A stretch of DNA of 64,000 bases from Thermodesulfovibrionales bacterium (GTDB lineage: Bacteria > Nitrospirota > Thermodesulfovibrionia > Thermodesulfovibrionales > Dissulfurispiraceae), in contig JAGUWD010000007.1 in the NCBI GenBank assembly GCA_020062545.1, forward strand, positions 248,001 through 312,000, written 5' to 3'. Under the pieces are notes generated by a model that did not search any database, was not told the DNA's origin, and worked only from the letters and a program-made list of their open reading frames with translations. This document shows, one piece after another, positions 7,904-16,467 of the stretch. The position numbers were made by a program, and so were the translations under genes. Each line of letters begins with the position of its first letter. Positions within the stretch are counted from its first letter, which is position 1.

Positions 7904-8075
7904 TATGGCAGCAGGTATGCATCAAAGCCTTTACAAAGTCGTTGTTCTTTGTGCATACCAGAAGACTCTTAACGTTTTTTGCCTAAATAGATAGAAATGT
8001 AGTAGGTGACGGATTCAAGATGATGTTTTACAATATTCCGAAGTGTAAAGTCTTTTCAGCACACCTGCTGCCATA
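7904..8075. mobile_element. possible MITE: 172-bp element with terminal inverted repeats and TA ends
   Basis: The ends TATGGCAGCAGGTATGC (7904-7920) and its complement at 8059-8075 match at 16 of 17 positions, and the similarity continues inward for about 15 more bases (AAAG-x-CTTTACA on both sides). The 172-bp stretch has no open frame of note. Both outer ends are TA, which would fit a TA target duplication as made by IS630/Tc1-mariner-type transposases. It fills most of the gap between pyk and pheA. It could instead be an RNA-level structure; only a second copy elsewhere in the genome would prove mobility. Confidence 0.45.
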
Positions 8076-8147
8076 TGCTAAGCAATACTTGCGAATTTGG
8101 CTTTAAACATTGAAAAATCAGTATATATTGCTGTATCATTAAAAACT

Positions 8148-9251
8148 ATGTCTGAAAACAAAGAGATAAACGCCAGCCTCGAAAAACTCAGAGAAGAAAT
8201 AGACAGAATCGATGCGGGGATAATCGAGCTTTTAAATAAAAGGGCTAATATAGCCATAGATATAGCCAATATAAAGAGAAAGGCAAACCTCAAATTTTAC
8301 TCCCCTGAACGCGAGAGGGCAATCCTTGAGCGCATCACTGAATTAAATAAGGGACCGTTCCCCAACGATGCATTGAAGGTCATTTTCAGGGAAATAATGT
8401 CAGCATCCCTTTCCCTCGAAGAACCCCTCAAAGTGGCATATCTCGGGCCTGAAGGTACATTTACCAATCTTGCTGCAATGAGACATTTTGGTTCTTCCGT
8501 CAGGTATATCCCTGTTGACAGTATAAAGGCTGTGTTTGATGAAACAGAAAGCGGAAGGGTTGATTATGGGGTTGTGCCCATAGAAAATTCCAATGAAGGT
8601 GTTGTCAGCTATACCCTTGACATGTTCATGGATTACGACCTGAAAATATCAGCAGAAGTTCTTCTGGAGGTTTCGCACAACCTCCTGTCAAAAAGCGGGG
8701 AAAGGGAAAAGGTGAAAAAGATATATTCACACCCACAGGCAACTGCCCAGTGCAGGGTCTGGCTTGAGGCAAATATGCCGGATATCCCGATACTCGAATC
8801 CACGAGCACTGCGAGGGCAGCAGAGATTGCTTCGCAGGACGAAGAGGCTGCTGCTATTGCGAGCGAGCTTGCTGCGAGGGTCTACGATTTGCAGTTTGTG
8901 GAGAGGCATATAGAGGACAATAAAAACAACTATACAAGGTTTCTGGTGATATCAAAGGATTACCCGTCAAAATCGGGTAAGGATAAGACATCCATACTGT
9001 TTTCTGTGAAGGACAGGCCGGGAGCCCTTTATGATGTGCTGCTTCCATTCAGAAAATCGAAGATAAACCTCACAAAAATAGAATCGAGGCCTTCAAAGAG
9101 GAGGGCATGGGAGTACATCTTCTTTGTCGATATGGAAGGTCATATAGAAGACAAAAAGGTCAGAAAAGCGATAGAAGGAATAAAAGAGACATGCCTTTAT
9201 TTAAAACATCTTGGCTCATATCCTATCGACGAGAGAACCGAGAGGGAATAG
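8148..9251 (+). CDS. pheA: bifunctional chorismate mutase / prephenate dehydratase
   Basis: A 367-residue P-protein that converts chorismate to prephenate and then phenylpyruvate. Domains: chorismate mutase (about 5-85, LREEIDRIDAGIIELLNKR), prephenate dehydratase (about 95-275, VAYLGPEGTFTNLAA, GVVPIENSNEG, and NNYTRFLVI) and a C-terminal ACT domain for phenylalanine feedback (RPGALYDVLLPF and KIESRPSKRRAWEYIFFVD). I start at the ATG at 8148; no good ribosome site is seen there nor at the upstream TTG at 8097. First gene of the aromatic operon pheA-hisC-aroF-tyrA-aroA. Confidence 0.95.
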   Translation: MSENKEINASLEKLREEIDRIDAGIIELLNKRANIAIDIANIKRKANLKFYSPERERAILERITELNKGPFPNDALKVIFREIMSASLSLEEPLKVAYLGPEGTFTNLAAMRHFGSSVRYIPVDSIKAVFDETESGRVDYGVVPIENSNEGVVSYTLDMFMDYDLKISAEVLLEVSHNLLSKSGEREKVKKIYSHPQATAQCRVWLEANMPDIPILESTSTARAAEIASQDEEAAAIASELAARVYDLQFVERHIEDNKNNYTRFLVISKDYPSKSGKDKTSILFSVKDRPGALYDVLLPFRKSKINLTKIESRPSKRRAWEYIFFVDMEGHIEDKKVRKAIEGIKETCLYLKHLGSYPIDERTERE

Positions 9252-9255
9252 CATC

Positions 9256-10374
9256 GTGTCAAAAAATAGGTCTGAAAATAAGATAATGCCCCTGGAGTAT
9301 GTTTCCAGGATAAAGCCGTATGTGCCCGGAAAGCCTGTTAAGGAGCTTGAGCGTGAACTTGGTATAAAGGACAGCATAAAACTCGCATCCAACGAGAATC
9401 CTCTCGGTCCGTCTCAAAAGGCACTAAAGGCATTGCGTGACTTCCTTCACAACGGCAGCGAGTTGAGCCGTTATCCTGAAGGAGAAGGTTATTACCTGAA
9501 AAGTGCCATTTCCGAAAAACTAAGTACAGGGGCGGACGAGATAATTCTTGGCAATGGCTCCAATGAACTGATAGATATAGCTGTCAGGACATTCATGGGG
9601 CCTGGTGATGAGGCTATTATGGCAGCGCCGTCATTTGTTGTTTATTCTATGACGACAAGTTCTGTTGGGGCTAAATCGTTGGAGATACCTCTTACAGATT
9701 ACAGACACGATCTGGCGGCAATGGCTGATGCGATTACAGAGAAGACAAAGATTGTCTTTATCGCAAACCCAAACAATCCAACAGGAACAATAAATAAAAG
9801 GAATGAATTTGAAAAATTCATGGAGAAGGTTCCAGACGGTATCCTCATTGTTGTTGATGAGGCATACTATGAATATGTGAGGGACCCGGAATATCCTGAT
9901 ACTTTAAAATTTTTCAGGGACGGAAGGGATGTATTGATCCTCAGAACATTCTCAAAGGCTTATGGACTTGCAGGGCTGAGAATAGGCTACGGCATAGCCA
10001 GGAAAGATATAATAGCAGAGATGAACAAGATAAGAGAGCCATTTAATACAAATACACTGGCACAGCTGGCTGCAATGAATGCATTAACGGATGACGAGCA
10101 TCTGGAAAAAACCATTGAAGTCAATGAGCAAGGAAAGGAATTCCTCTATAAAGAACTTGATTTTATGGGAACTGCATATGTTCCTACAGAGACTAATTTT
10201 ATATACATGCCCTTGCATGTGGAATCAAAGATCATTTATGACGCCCTTTTGAGAATGGGCGTGATTGTAAGACCTGTGGGGCCGAGAGAAGTAAGGGTTA
10301 CTATAGGACTGCCAGAGGAAAACAAGCGCTTCATTGAAGCATTAAAAATAGTCATAAAATCGTTGAGCAATTAA
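9256..10374 (+). CDS. hisC: histidinol-phosphate / aromatic aminotransferase
   Basis: A 372-residue PLP-dependent class I/II aminotransferase of the HisC family. The PLP lysine is in RTFSKAYGLAGLRIGYG (about residue 235) and the cofactor-anchoring NPNNPTG and VVDEAYYEY motifs are intact. Start chosen at GTG 9256, which has GAGAGGGA nine bases upstream and lies just after the pheA stop. Its place inside an aromatic amino acid operon suggests that it transaminates phenylpyruvate and hydroxyphenylpyruvate, possibly in addition to imidazole acetol phosphate; some HisC proteins are known to do both. No other his gene is in the window. Confidence 0.92.
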   Translation: MSKNRSENKIMPLEYVSRIKPYVPGKPVKELERELGIKDSIKLASNENPLGPSQKALKALRDFLHNGSELSRYPEGEGYYLKSAISEKLSTGADEIILGNGSNELIDIAVRTFMGPGDEAIMAAPSFVVYSMTTSSVGAKSLEIPLTDYRHDLAAMADAITEKTKIVFIANPNNPTGTINKRNEFEKFMEKVPDGILIVVDEAYYEYVRDPEYPDTLKFFRDGRDVLILRTFSKAYGLAGLRIGYGIARKDIIAEMNKIREPFNTNTLAQLAAMNALTDDEHLEKTIEVNEQGKEFLYKELDFMGTAYVPTETNFIYMPLHVESKIIYDALLRMGVIVRPVGPREVRVTIGLPEENKRFIEALKIVIKSLSN

Positions 10375-10392
10375 ATAATACAGGAGGAAGTT

Positions 10393-11418
10393 ATGGATAT
10401 TATAGTGCTAAGTCCTGATACGCCAGAGGAGGATGTAAGGCATGTCCTGAAAAAGCTTGAAAGCAAGGGACTAAAAGGTCTGGTTTCACAGGGGACAGAA
10501 AGAACCATCATTAATGTCATTGGAGATACATCAAAGGTTACGGAAGAAGAAGAAGATGCCATCCGTGCAATGACCGGCGTTGAGAATGTGGTGAGGATTC
10601 TTAAACCTTATAGGCTCGCAAGCCGTGAATTCAAGAAGGAAAATTCAGAGATAAAAGTCAGAGAAAGTATTATCGGAGGCAAAAAGATTCCTGTGATGGC
10701 AGGTCCATGTGCCGTAGAAAATAAGACTATACTCATGAATATAGCAGAGAAAGTAAAAGAAGGTGGAGCAACATTTCTCAGAGGCGGTGCTTATAAGCCG
10801 AGGACATCTCCATACTCATTCCAGGGACTCGGTGAGGAAGGCCTCAGATACCTTGCAGAGGCAAGGGAAAAGACAGGTCTCCCCATCATTACAGAAATAA
10901 TGGATCCCAGGGATATGGATGTAATCGTTGAGTATGCGGACATCATACAGATAGGAGCAAGGAACATGCAGAACTTCAGATTGCTTCTTGAGGTGGGTTC
11001 TGTTGACAAGCCCGTACTCCTGAAGCGAGGGCTTTCCGCAACCATAAAGGAATGGCTTATGTCTGCAGAATACATAATGTCCAGGGGAAACCAGAATGTC
11101 ATGCTGTGCGAAAGGGGTATCAGGACATTCGAGACAGCAACAAGGAATACCCTTGACCTCAGCGCAGTGCCTGTACTTAAGAAGCTGACCCACCTCCCTG
11201 TAGTTGTTGATCCGAGCCATGGTGTTGGCAAATGGGATCTGGTTGCACCAATGGCAAAGGCAGCAGTTGCAGCAGGCGCTGATGCACTTATCATAGAAGT
11301 TCACTCAAATCCTGAAGAGGCGCTTTCGGATGGAGAGCAGTCATTAAAGCCAGATATGTTTGCACAGCTCATGGAGGAACTCAAGCCTATAGCACAGGCA
11401 GTCGGAAGGGATATATAA
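10393..11418 (+). CDS. aroF: 3-deoxy-7-phosphoheptulonate synthase, type I-beta
   Basis: A 341-residue DAHP synthase, first enzyme of the shikimate pathway (erythrose 4-phosphate plus PEP). An N-terminal ferredoxin-like regulatory domain (about 1-70) precedes the TIM barrel, as in the Thermotoga enzyme, where it mediates tyrosine/phenylalanine inhibition. Barrel motifs: [34 protein letters not shown] and [15 protein letters not shown] lies before ATG. Fourth-of-five position in the operon makes feedback coordination with PheA and TyrA likely. Confidence 0.96.
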   Translation: MDIIVLSPDTPEEDVRHVLKKLESKGLKGLVSQGTERTIINVIGDTSKVTEEEEDAIRAMTGVENVVRILKPYRLASREFKKENSEIKVRESIIGGKKIPVMAGPCAVENKTILMNIAEKVKEGGATFLRGGAYKPRTSPYSFQGLGEEGLRYLAEAREKTGLPIITEIMDPRDMDVIVEYADIIQIGARNMQNFRLLLEVGSVDKPVLLKRGLSATIKEWLMSAEYIMSRGNQNVMLCERGIRTFETATRNTLDLSAVPVLKKLTHLPVVVDPSHGVGKWDLVAPMAKAAVAAGADALIIEVHSNPEEALSDGEQSLKPDMFAQLMEELKPIAQAVGRDI

Positions 11419-11420
11419 AA

Positions 11421-11448
11421 AGAGTCAAGAGTTATGAGTTATGAGTTA
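11421..11448 (+). repeat. single-arm GAGTTAT word repeat spanning the tyrA start
   Basis: Three to four near-copies of the word AGAGTTATG (11421-11448). The array supplies two possible tyrA start codons (11434 and 11441) and leaves no recognisable Shine-Dalgarno site, so the native start region seems to have been overwritten by the element. Confidence 0.6.
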
Positions 11449-12306
11449 AAGAACAAGCTTTTTTTCAATAAAGTATCCATCATCGGTGTTGGACTCCTCG
11501 GCGCATCTTTTGCCCTTGCATTAAGAGAAAAAGGTTTATGCAAAACTATAATTGGCTATGGCAGGAGCGAGGAGAATCTAAAAAGGGCAAAGGAAAGGGG
11601 GATAATAGACGACTACAGCCTTGATGTAAGAAAGACTTGCGAAGATTCCGACCTTATACTCCTTTCGACACCTGTCGGTGCATTCAGAGATATTGCCGAA
11701 AGGATAAAAGATGCTTTAAAGCAAGGCGTCCTCATAACAGACGTGGGAAGTGTAAAAGGCAGACTCGTCCATGAATTAGAGTCATTAATGCCGGACGGGG
11801 TGTATTATATCGGCTCGCATCCCATAGCAGGCAGCGACAAATCGGGCATTGATGATGCAAGGGCTGATCTATTCAACAATGCAAGATGTATTATTACGCC
11901 TACAGAAAAATCCAACGAACCGGCTAAAGGGAAAATCATATCGACATGGGAGGCAGTCGGCGCAAAAGTAGAGGTGATTGACCCATTTACTCATGATGAG
12001 ATATATGCGGCAGTAAGCCACTTCCCGCATATTATTGCCTACTCCATCGTGAATACAGTCGGAGATATCGATTCAAAATATATAGGATACGCTGGAAAGG
12101 GTTTTAAAGACACAACGAGGATTGCCCTCAGTTCTCCGGAGATGTGGAGGGACATATCCATATTCAATAAAGAGAATCTCATCAGGATGATAGATGTTTT
12201 CAGGGAAAACCTCGATAAGATAACAAAATGCCTCATGGAAAATAATGCCTCATGTATCGAAGGGGAGTTTTTAAGGGCACAGACATTAAGGAAAAAGCTG
12301 AAATAG
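11434..12306 (+). CDS. tyrA: prephenate dehydrogenase
   Basis: A 290-residue NAD(P)-dependent enzyme oxidising prephenate to 4-hydroxyphenylpyruvate for tyrosine. Rossmann motif VSIIGVGLLGASFALAL at residues 14-30; catalytic/substrate residues in GSHPIAGSDKSGI and AVSHFPHIIAYSIV. No ACT domain follows, so feedback is not built in. The first few codons (MSYELKNK) are derived from or overlap a short word repeat, and the true start could be ATG 11434 or ATG 11441 in another frame; 11434 is the in-frame one. Followed by aroA after three bases. Confidence 0.93.
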   Translation: MSYELKNKLFFNKVSIIGVGLLGASFALALREKGLCKTIIGYGRSEENLKRAKERGIIDDYSLDVRKTCEDSDLILLSTPVGAFRDIAERIKDALKQGVLITDVGSVKGRLVHELESLMPDGVYYIGSHPIAGSDKSGIDDARADLFNNARCIITPTEKSNEPAKGKIISTWEAVGAKVEVIDPFTHDEIYAAVSHFPHIIAYSIVNTVGDIDSKYIGYAGKGFKDTTRIALSSPEMWRDISIFNKENLIRMIDVFRENLDKITKCLMENNASCIEGEFLRAQTLRKKLK

Positions 12307-12309
12307 TGA

Positions 12310-13635
12310 ATGGAAATCGCAGAACTAACAAAGGCAAATTACTTAAAAGGCGAGATAACCCCTCCTCCTGATAAATCCATTTCCCACAGGGCAATTATGT
12401 TTGCCTCCATCGCAGAAGGTAAAAGCATTGTCAAAAATTTTCTCAAAGCAGAAGACCCCATAAGCACCACGAATGCATTCAGGATGATGGGAATCGAGAT
12501 AGAAGAGAAAGCTGGCAATGAACTTGTTATTCATGGCAAAGGACTATATGGCCTTAAAGAGCCGTTTGATGTCATAGACTGCGGAAATTCAGGAACGACT
12601 GTGAGACTCATATCAGGGATACTCTCAGGAAATCCATTTTTCTCTGTTCTTACCGGGGATGATTCTTTAAAACAGAGGCCTATGGCAAGGGTCATTAATC
12701 CTTTAAAAGAGATGGGAGCGGATATCTCTGCAAGGGATGCTGATAAATATCTTCCCATGGCGATTAAAGGCAAAGTGCTTAAGGCAATAAATTACAATAT
12801 GCCGATTGCATCGGCACAGGTGAAGTCATGTCTGATACTGGCAGGACTATATGCAGATGGCACAACCATTATCACAGAGCCTCAGAAATCCAGGGATCAT
12901 ACAGAGAGGATGCTCATGGCAATGGGTGCGGAGATAAGAACAGACAACAGAAGACAGACAACAGAAGACAGACAAAATTTAATAGAAGTAAAAAGTATGC
13001 GTGATAAAAAATTAAATCCAATTGATATAACAGTTCCATCTGATTTTTCGTCTGCTGCGTTTTTTATTGCAGGCGCATTGATCGTTCCCGATTCAGAAAT
13101 CTCAGTCAGAAACGTCTGTATAAATCCAACAAGAACAGGTTTGCTCGATGTAATTAAAAATATGGGCGGAGATGTAAGGGTTGAAAATATGAGGGATGTC
13201 TCCGGAGAACCGGTCGCGGATATATATTGCGAAAGTGCAGGCAGTTTAAAGGCAGTTAAAATAAGCGGAGATATTATGCCTTCTCTTATAGATGAATTCC
13301 CGATACTCTGTGTTCTCGCAACACAGGCAGATGGAGTTACAGAGATACGAGGCGCTGAGGAGTTAAGGGTAAAAGAATCTGACAGGATAAAGGCTATGGC
13401 AACGGAACTTAAAAAGTTGGGCGTTGAGCTCGAGGAATATCCTGACGGCATTTCAATTAAAGGCAAGGCATCTTTAAAAGGCGCTACAGTAGAGAGTTAT
13501 CACGATCATAGAATAGCCATGTCCCTCGCAATTGCTGCACTTGTTGCAGAAGGCACAACGACAATAAATAATGCAGAATGCGTTGACATATCATTCCCGG
13601 GATTTTTTGAGGAATTGAAGAGAATAACAGGCTGA
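12310..13635 (+). CDS. aroA: 5-enolpyruvylshikimate-3-phosphate synthase
   Basis: A 441-residue EPSP synthase, two inside-out alpha/beta domains. Motifs: PPDKSISHRAIMFAS (19-33), DCGNSGTTVRLISG (about 90), RDHTERMLMAMGA (about 196), VPSDFSSAAFF and KESDRIKAMATELKKLG. The LISG and NSGTT-type sequence groups it with ordinary class I/II enzymes; I do not assign glyphosate class. About ten extra residues (TDNRRQTTEDRQ) come from a 14-bp tandem repeat at 12938. Last gene of the aromatic operon; the region after it is accessory. Confidence 0.96.
   Translation: MEIAELTKANYLKGEITPPPDKSISHRAIMFASIAEGKSIVKNFLKAEDPISTTNAFRMMGIEIEEKAGNELVIHGKGLYGLKEPFDVIDCGNSGTTVRLISGILSGNPFFSVLTGDDSLKQRPMARVINPLKEMGADISARDADKYLPMAIKGKVLKAINYNMPIASAQVKSCLILAGLYADGTTIITEPQKSRDHTERMLMAMGAEIRTDNRRQTTEDRQNLIEVKSMRDKKLNPIDITVPSDFSSAAFFIAGALIVPDSEISVRNVCINPTRTGLLDVIKNMGGDVRVENMRDVSGEPVADIYCESAGSLKAVKISGDIMPSLIDEFPILCVLATQADGVTEIRGAEELRVKESDRIKAMATELKKLGVELEEYPDGISIKGKASLKGATVESYHDHRIAMSLAIAALVAEGTTTINNAECVDISFPGFFEELKRITG
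12938..12978 (+). repeat. 14-bp tandem repeat inside aroA
   Basis: About 2.7 copies of ACAGACAACAGAAG in tandem, within the coding sequence and in frame. It encodes the hydrophilic TDNRRQTTEDRQ loop, in a surface position between two beta-alpha units of EPSP synthase. Confidence 0.85.
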
Positions 13636-13700
13636 ATTAGGTGAAATAGAAGGCGCTCTGGAGGAAAAGGGGTAATACCTCTAAAAGAGGGTAATATATA

Positions 13701-13763
13701 ATATGTCCAAATTTTGAGGTTTTTTGGACATGAATGTTTTATATGGGCGGGATGGGGATATGA
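13701..13763 (+). repeat. direct repeat 1, left copy, flanking PIN toxin-antitoxin
   Basis: Matches 14615-14677 at 60 of 63 positions. Contains an 8-bp inverted pair TGTCCAAA / TTTGGACA. The two copies bracket the toxin-antitoxin genes. The 228 bp between aroA and the antitoxin hold only this repeat and the palindrome at 13821. Confidence 0.92.
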
Positions 13764-13820
13764 AAGAATGTTTGCAGTAGAGATATCCAAAAAAGGCGAG
13801 TGTGGATAAACTGTAACAGG

Positions 13821-13834
13821 ACATTTTAAAATGT
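13821..13834. promoter_or_regulatory. palindrome upstream of antitoxin, candidate operator
   Basis: ACATTTTAAAATGT is a perfect 14-bp palindrome 30 bases before the antitoxin start, and is flanked by two direct TGTAACA words. Such sites are commonly bound by the toxin-antitoxin complex for autorepression. Confidence 0.4.
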
Positions 13835-13863
13835 AACAAACAGACGTATAAGGAGGCATCAAA

Positions 13864-14112
13864 ATGGCTACAAAAACTTTAAAATTGGAGATCCCTTTTC
13901 AGAAACTCATTTCTATAATAGACCAGCTTGATCCGGATGAAAAACTGATCCTAAAAAAGAAGCTTGAGAAACAGAAGGTCACAACATGGCAGGAGAGGTT
14001 TGGGAAGGCTCTGCAACAGCTCGGGAAAAAGAACATCCGTTTCTCTGAAAAAGAGGTTGCCGAAGACATAAAGAAGGCTATTGCAGAGGTGCGTGCCGGT
14101 GCGAAAAATTAG
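13864..14112 (+). CDS. putative antitoxin of PIN-type module
   Basis: An 82-residue helical, strongly charged protein directly before a PIN-domain gene and overlapping it by 14 bases. It has no recognisable DNA-binding motif to my eye; the EIPFQKLISIIDQLDPDEKLILKKKLEKQ segment resembles the N-terminus of small antitoxins that begin with a short strand and a long helix. AAGGAGG precedes the ATG. Function is inferred from position and size only. Confidence 0.7.
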   Translation: MATKTLKLEIPFQKLISIIDQLDPDEKLILKKKLEKQKVTTWQERFGKALQQLGKKNIRFSEKEVAEDIKKAIAEVRAGAKN

Positions 14113-14530
14113 GGTGGTTATTGATACCAACGTGCTCGTAAGCGGCATCATTTCCTCTAAAGGCGCCCCGCGAAAGATACTTAATCTGGCAAAAAAAGAT
14201 ATTTTCAAGGTTGTCTCCTCTATTTCAATAAATCATGAAGTCCTAAGTGTCTTGCATAGGGATCATATTTACACCAAATACAACCTTACCGAAGGAATAA
14301 TTGAAGATATATCGGCATTCCTGTACGAGGGAACAATTTTGACCGAAGATCGGTATGTTGTATCAAAGGTCAGGAAAGACCCGGAAGACAATAAATTTAT
14401 CGCATGTGCCCTTGAGGGAGAGGCTGACTATATTGTATCAGGTGATGATCATCTGCTCAGATTGAAGCATTATAGGGGCGTTCAGATAGTGGATGTGCAA
14501 GGCTTTTTGAAGGTAATGGGAAAGAAATGA
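14099..14530 (+). CDS. PIN-domain ribonuclease toxin
   Basis: A 143-residue PIN domain, a Mg2+-dependent RNase typical of VapC-like toxins. The four acidic residues of the active site are visible: Asp in VVIDTNVLVSGI, Glu in NHEVLSVL, Asp in DPEDNKFIACA and Asp in ADYIVSGDDHLL. The VLVSGIISSKGAPRKIL opening places it in the branch that annotates as putative toxin-antitoxin PIN protein. I chose GTG 14099 with AGAGG ten bases upstream; GTG 14093 is also possible. Cotranscribed with the antitoxin and bracketed by 63-bp direct repeats. Confidence 0.88.
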   Translation: MRKIRVVIDTNVLVSGIISSKGAPRKILNLAKKDIFKVVSSISINHEVLSVLHRDHIYTKYNLTEGIIEDISAFLYEGTILTEDRYVVSKVRKDPEDNKFIACALEGEADYIVSGDDHLLRLKHYRGVQIVDVQGFLKVMGKK

Positions 14531-14614
14531 CAAGCGCAAAAATCCTGCCGACGGTTGAGGAGATTGAGGCAGAGGTGGGCAAAAGGAGCAGAGAAATAAT
14601 TTTGTACAGTAATA

Positions 14615-14677
14615 ATATGTCCAAAATTTGTGGTTTTTTGGACATGAATGTTTTATATGGGCGGGATGGGGAGATGA
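14615..14677 (+). repeat. direct repeat 1, right copy
   Basis: Second copy of the 13701 repeat (60/63 identical), 85 bases after the toxin stop. The 266 bp between the toxin and mrr contain this repeat and a short open frame overlapping the toxin stop that I do not consider a gene. Confidence 0.92.
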
Positions 14678-14796
14678 TATATAATAGTGGGGAAGGCTGG
14701 GGAGAAGAAACATTGAATGAGTGATGTCAAAATGCAAGCCTGACCCTAATTTTCTGAATATTTGCTGTACAGTCTTAAGAAGCAAAAGGGATAAGA

Positions 14797-15675
14797 ATGA
14801 AGCAATCTGAGAATATAGTTCCAACATATGACAAACTATTTAACCCTGTAGTAAAAGCCCTTCAATTTCTTGGCGGGTCAGGAACCATAGAAGAAATTAA
14901 TCAAAAAGTCATTGAATTAGAAAATATTCCAGACGAAATTATGGAAATTCCTCATGGAGATACGGACGGTGGGAGAAGTGAGGTTGAATACAGATTGGCT
15001 TGGGCAAGAACATATCTTAAAAAATATGGAGTTCTTGAAAATTCGGCGAGAGGGGTTTGGGCGTTAACTTCGAATGCTGCCAATATTAAAGAAGTTGACC
15101 CTTCTGAGGTTATTAGGAAAGTCAGAGAACAAATTGCTGAACAAAAAGACACAAGAATAGTTAGTGACAATAATAATGAAGTAATGCAAGGATTAGAACA
15201 ACCAGATGAAATTCAGAATTGGAAAGAAAGATTGATTGATGTCCTGCTTTCCATTGAGCCTTCGGCCTTTGAGCGATTGGTACAACGTATTCTGCGTGAG
15301 AATGGATTTACGCAAGTTGAAGTTACAGGCAGAACAGGCGATGGTGGAATAGATGGAAAAGGGATAGCAAGAATAAATGGTTTTTTGAGTTTTCACGTAA
15401 TGTTTCAGTGCAAGCGATATCAAGGTTCGGTATCTGCCAGTCAAATCAGAGACTTTAGAGGAGCTATGCAAGGGAGAGCGGATAAAGGTCTTTTTATTAC
15501 AACAGGCACCTTCACCCGTGATGCAATAAGAGAAGCAACAAGAGACGGGGCTCCGCCAATCGATCTTATAGATGGTGATCAGTTAACTGATAAATTAAAA
15601 GAATTAAAACTGGGGTTAAGAATCGAAATTGTCGAAAAAATTGATATAGATGAAGAGTGGTATAAAAAAATATAG
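14797..15675 (+). CDS. mrr: Mrr-type restriction endonuclease
   Basis: A 292-residue type IV restriction protein that would cut modified foreign DNA. N-terminal Mrr_N winged-helix domain (about residues 9-88, YDKLFNPVVKALQFLGG and EVEYRLAWARTYLKKYG) and C-terminal PD-(D/E)xK nuclease (about 155-270): FERLVQRILRENGF, GRTGDGGIDG (catalytic Asp) and FQCKRYQGSVSASQIRDFRG (catalytic Q-x-K). Length and layout are as expected. No methyltransferase is nearby. It sits between the two toxin-antitoxin stretches, consistent with a small defence pocket. Confidence 0.93.
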   Translation: MKQSENIVPTYDKLFNPVVKALQFLGGSGTIEEINQKVIELENIPDEIMEIPHGDTDGGRSEVEYRLAWARTYLKKYGVLENSARGVWALTSNAANIKEVDPSEVIRKVREQIAEQKDTRIVSDNNNEVMQGLEQPDEIQNWKERLIDVLLSIEPSAFERLVQRILRENGFTQVEVTGRTGDGGIDGKGIARINGFLSFHVMFQCKRYQGSVSASQIRDFRGAMQGRADKGLFITTGTFTRDAIREATRDGAPPIDLIDGDQLTDKLKELKLGLRIEIVEKIDIDEEWYKKI

Positions 15676-15717
15676 TGGGGGATAAGGTTAGTTTGCGGTC
15701 ATGTCTTGCTTCTTGCC

Positions 15718-15768
15718 ATTTCAGTATTTATTAGAAACTTGGCTTGGCAGAGTCTTGCTGAAGCACTC
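15718..15768 (+). repeat. direct repeat 2, left copy
   Basis: Matches 16848-16898 at 43 of 51 positions (ATTTCAnTATTTATTAGAAA core). The two copies bracket the DUF2283 gene and the BrnT/BrnA pair. Confidence 0.85.
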
Positions 15769-15810
15769 AAACAGTTCCATAGAGCAGAAGCGCGGAAGGG
15801 GAATTTAAAA

Positions 15811-16026
15811 TTACTGAGCATGTAACGCGAGGTCTTCGAGTGTAACTTTCTTGAACACGTCCTTTGTCCCAAAACGCTTCACTGCATCTAATATCTCAAT
15901 GCCTGCTATTTTACCTTCGGCATCGTAATCCACTGCGATCCCTTCAGCAACATGCTTGGTTGTTACTGTTGTCTCTATGAAACGGATGTACAGAGCATCA
16001 ACCTCAGAGTCATATGTTATTCTCAC
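15811..16026 (-). CDS. DUF2283 family protein
   Basis: A 71-residue protein of the DUF2283 family: the opening MRITYDSEVDALYIRF and the VDYDAEGKIAGIEILDA segment are diagnostic. Function unknown; these small beta-rich proteins often sit beside BrnT-like or DUF4258 genes in toxin-antitoxin neighbourhoods, as here. AAGGAGGGA precedes the start on its strand. The 174 bp upstream contain no further gene that I can see. Confidence 0.88.
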   Translation of the reverse strand: MRITYDSEVDALYIRFIETTVTTKHVAEGIAVDYDAEGKIAGIEILDAVKRFGTKDVFKKVTLEDLALHAQ

Positions 16027-16200
16027 CCTTATCCCTCCTTCTCAAATGAAAATAAGTTGTTCTTTTGCATGTCCTGATAACCTTATTGGTTTCATTGTAA
16101 GCACATTTTATACCAAACGCGTCAATTTTTCAGCATTAATAATAAAAAAGGACAGGTACATTTATCATGGCAAGCTTCATAGAGCAAAAGTCTGCAAATT

Positions 16201-16467
16201 TTAACGGCCTGAGGGAAGCATTTCTTTTTCAACACTCTTTGCGATGAGATAACGGATGTAAGCGTTATATGAGATCCCTCTTTTGCGTGCAAGCGTCCGT
16301 ATTTTTTTCAAGACGAGCGGGTCAAACTTCAGGGTAACCGGCGTAAGCTTCGGCCTTTTGAAAATATCTTTGCCTTCTTCAAGCTCATCCCAGTAGTCAG
16401 CAATTGAATGTGTTTCCCAAAACTTTATTTCTTCCCCTTCTGTTTTGAATTTAGGAACTTTTTTCAT
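16201..16467 (-). CDS. brnA: CopG/BrnA-like antitoxin
   Basis: An 88-residue antitoxin. The N-terminal PKFKTEGEEIKFWETHSIADYW part is the toxin-binding segment seen in BrnA/CopG-antitoxin families, and the C-terminal VTLKFDPLVLKKIRTLARKRGISYNAYIRYLI is a ribbon-helix-helix DNA-binding domain. Overlaps the toxin gene by four bases (ATGA), toxin first, as in brnTA operons. Probably represses the promoter at 16745. Confidence 0.9.
   Translation of the reverse strand: MKKVPKFKTEGEEIKFWETHSIADYWDELEEGKDIFKRPKLTPVTLKFDPLVLKKIRTLARKRGISYNAYIRYLIAKSVEKEMLPSGR

Noticed and set aside
14527-14724. 65-codon open frame overlapping the PIN toxin stop
   Set aside because: Its second half is direct-repeat sequence, which reads differently in the other copy, and there is no ribosome site; treated as chance.
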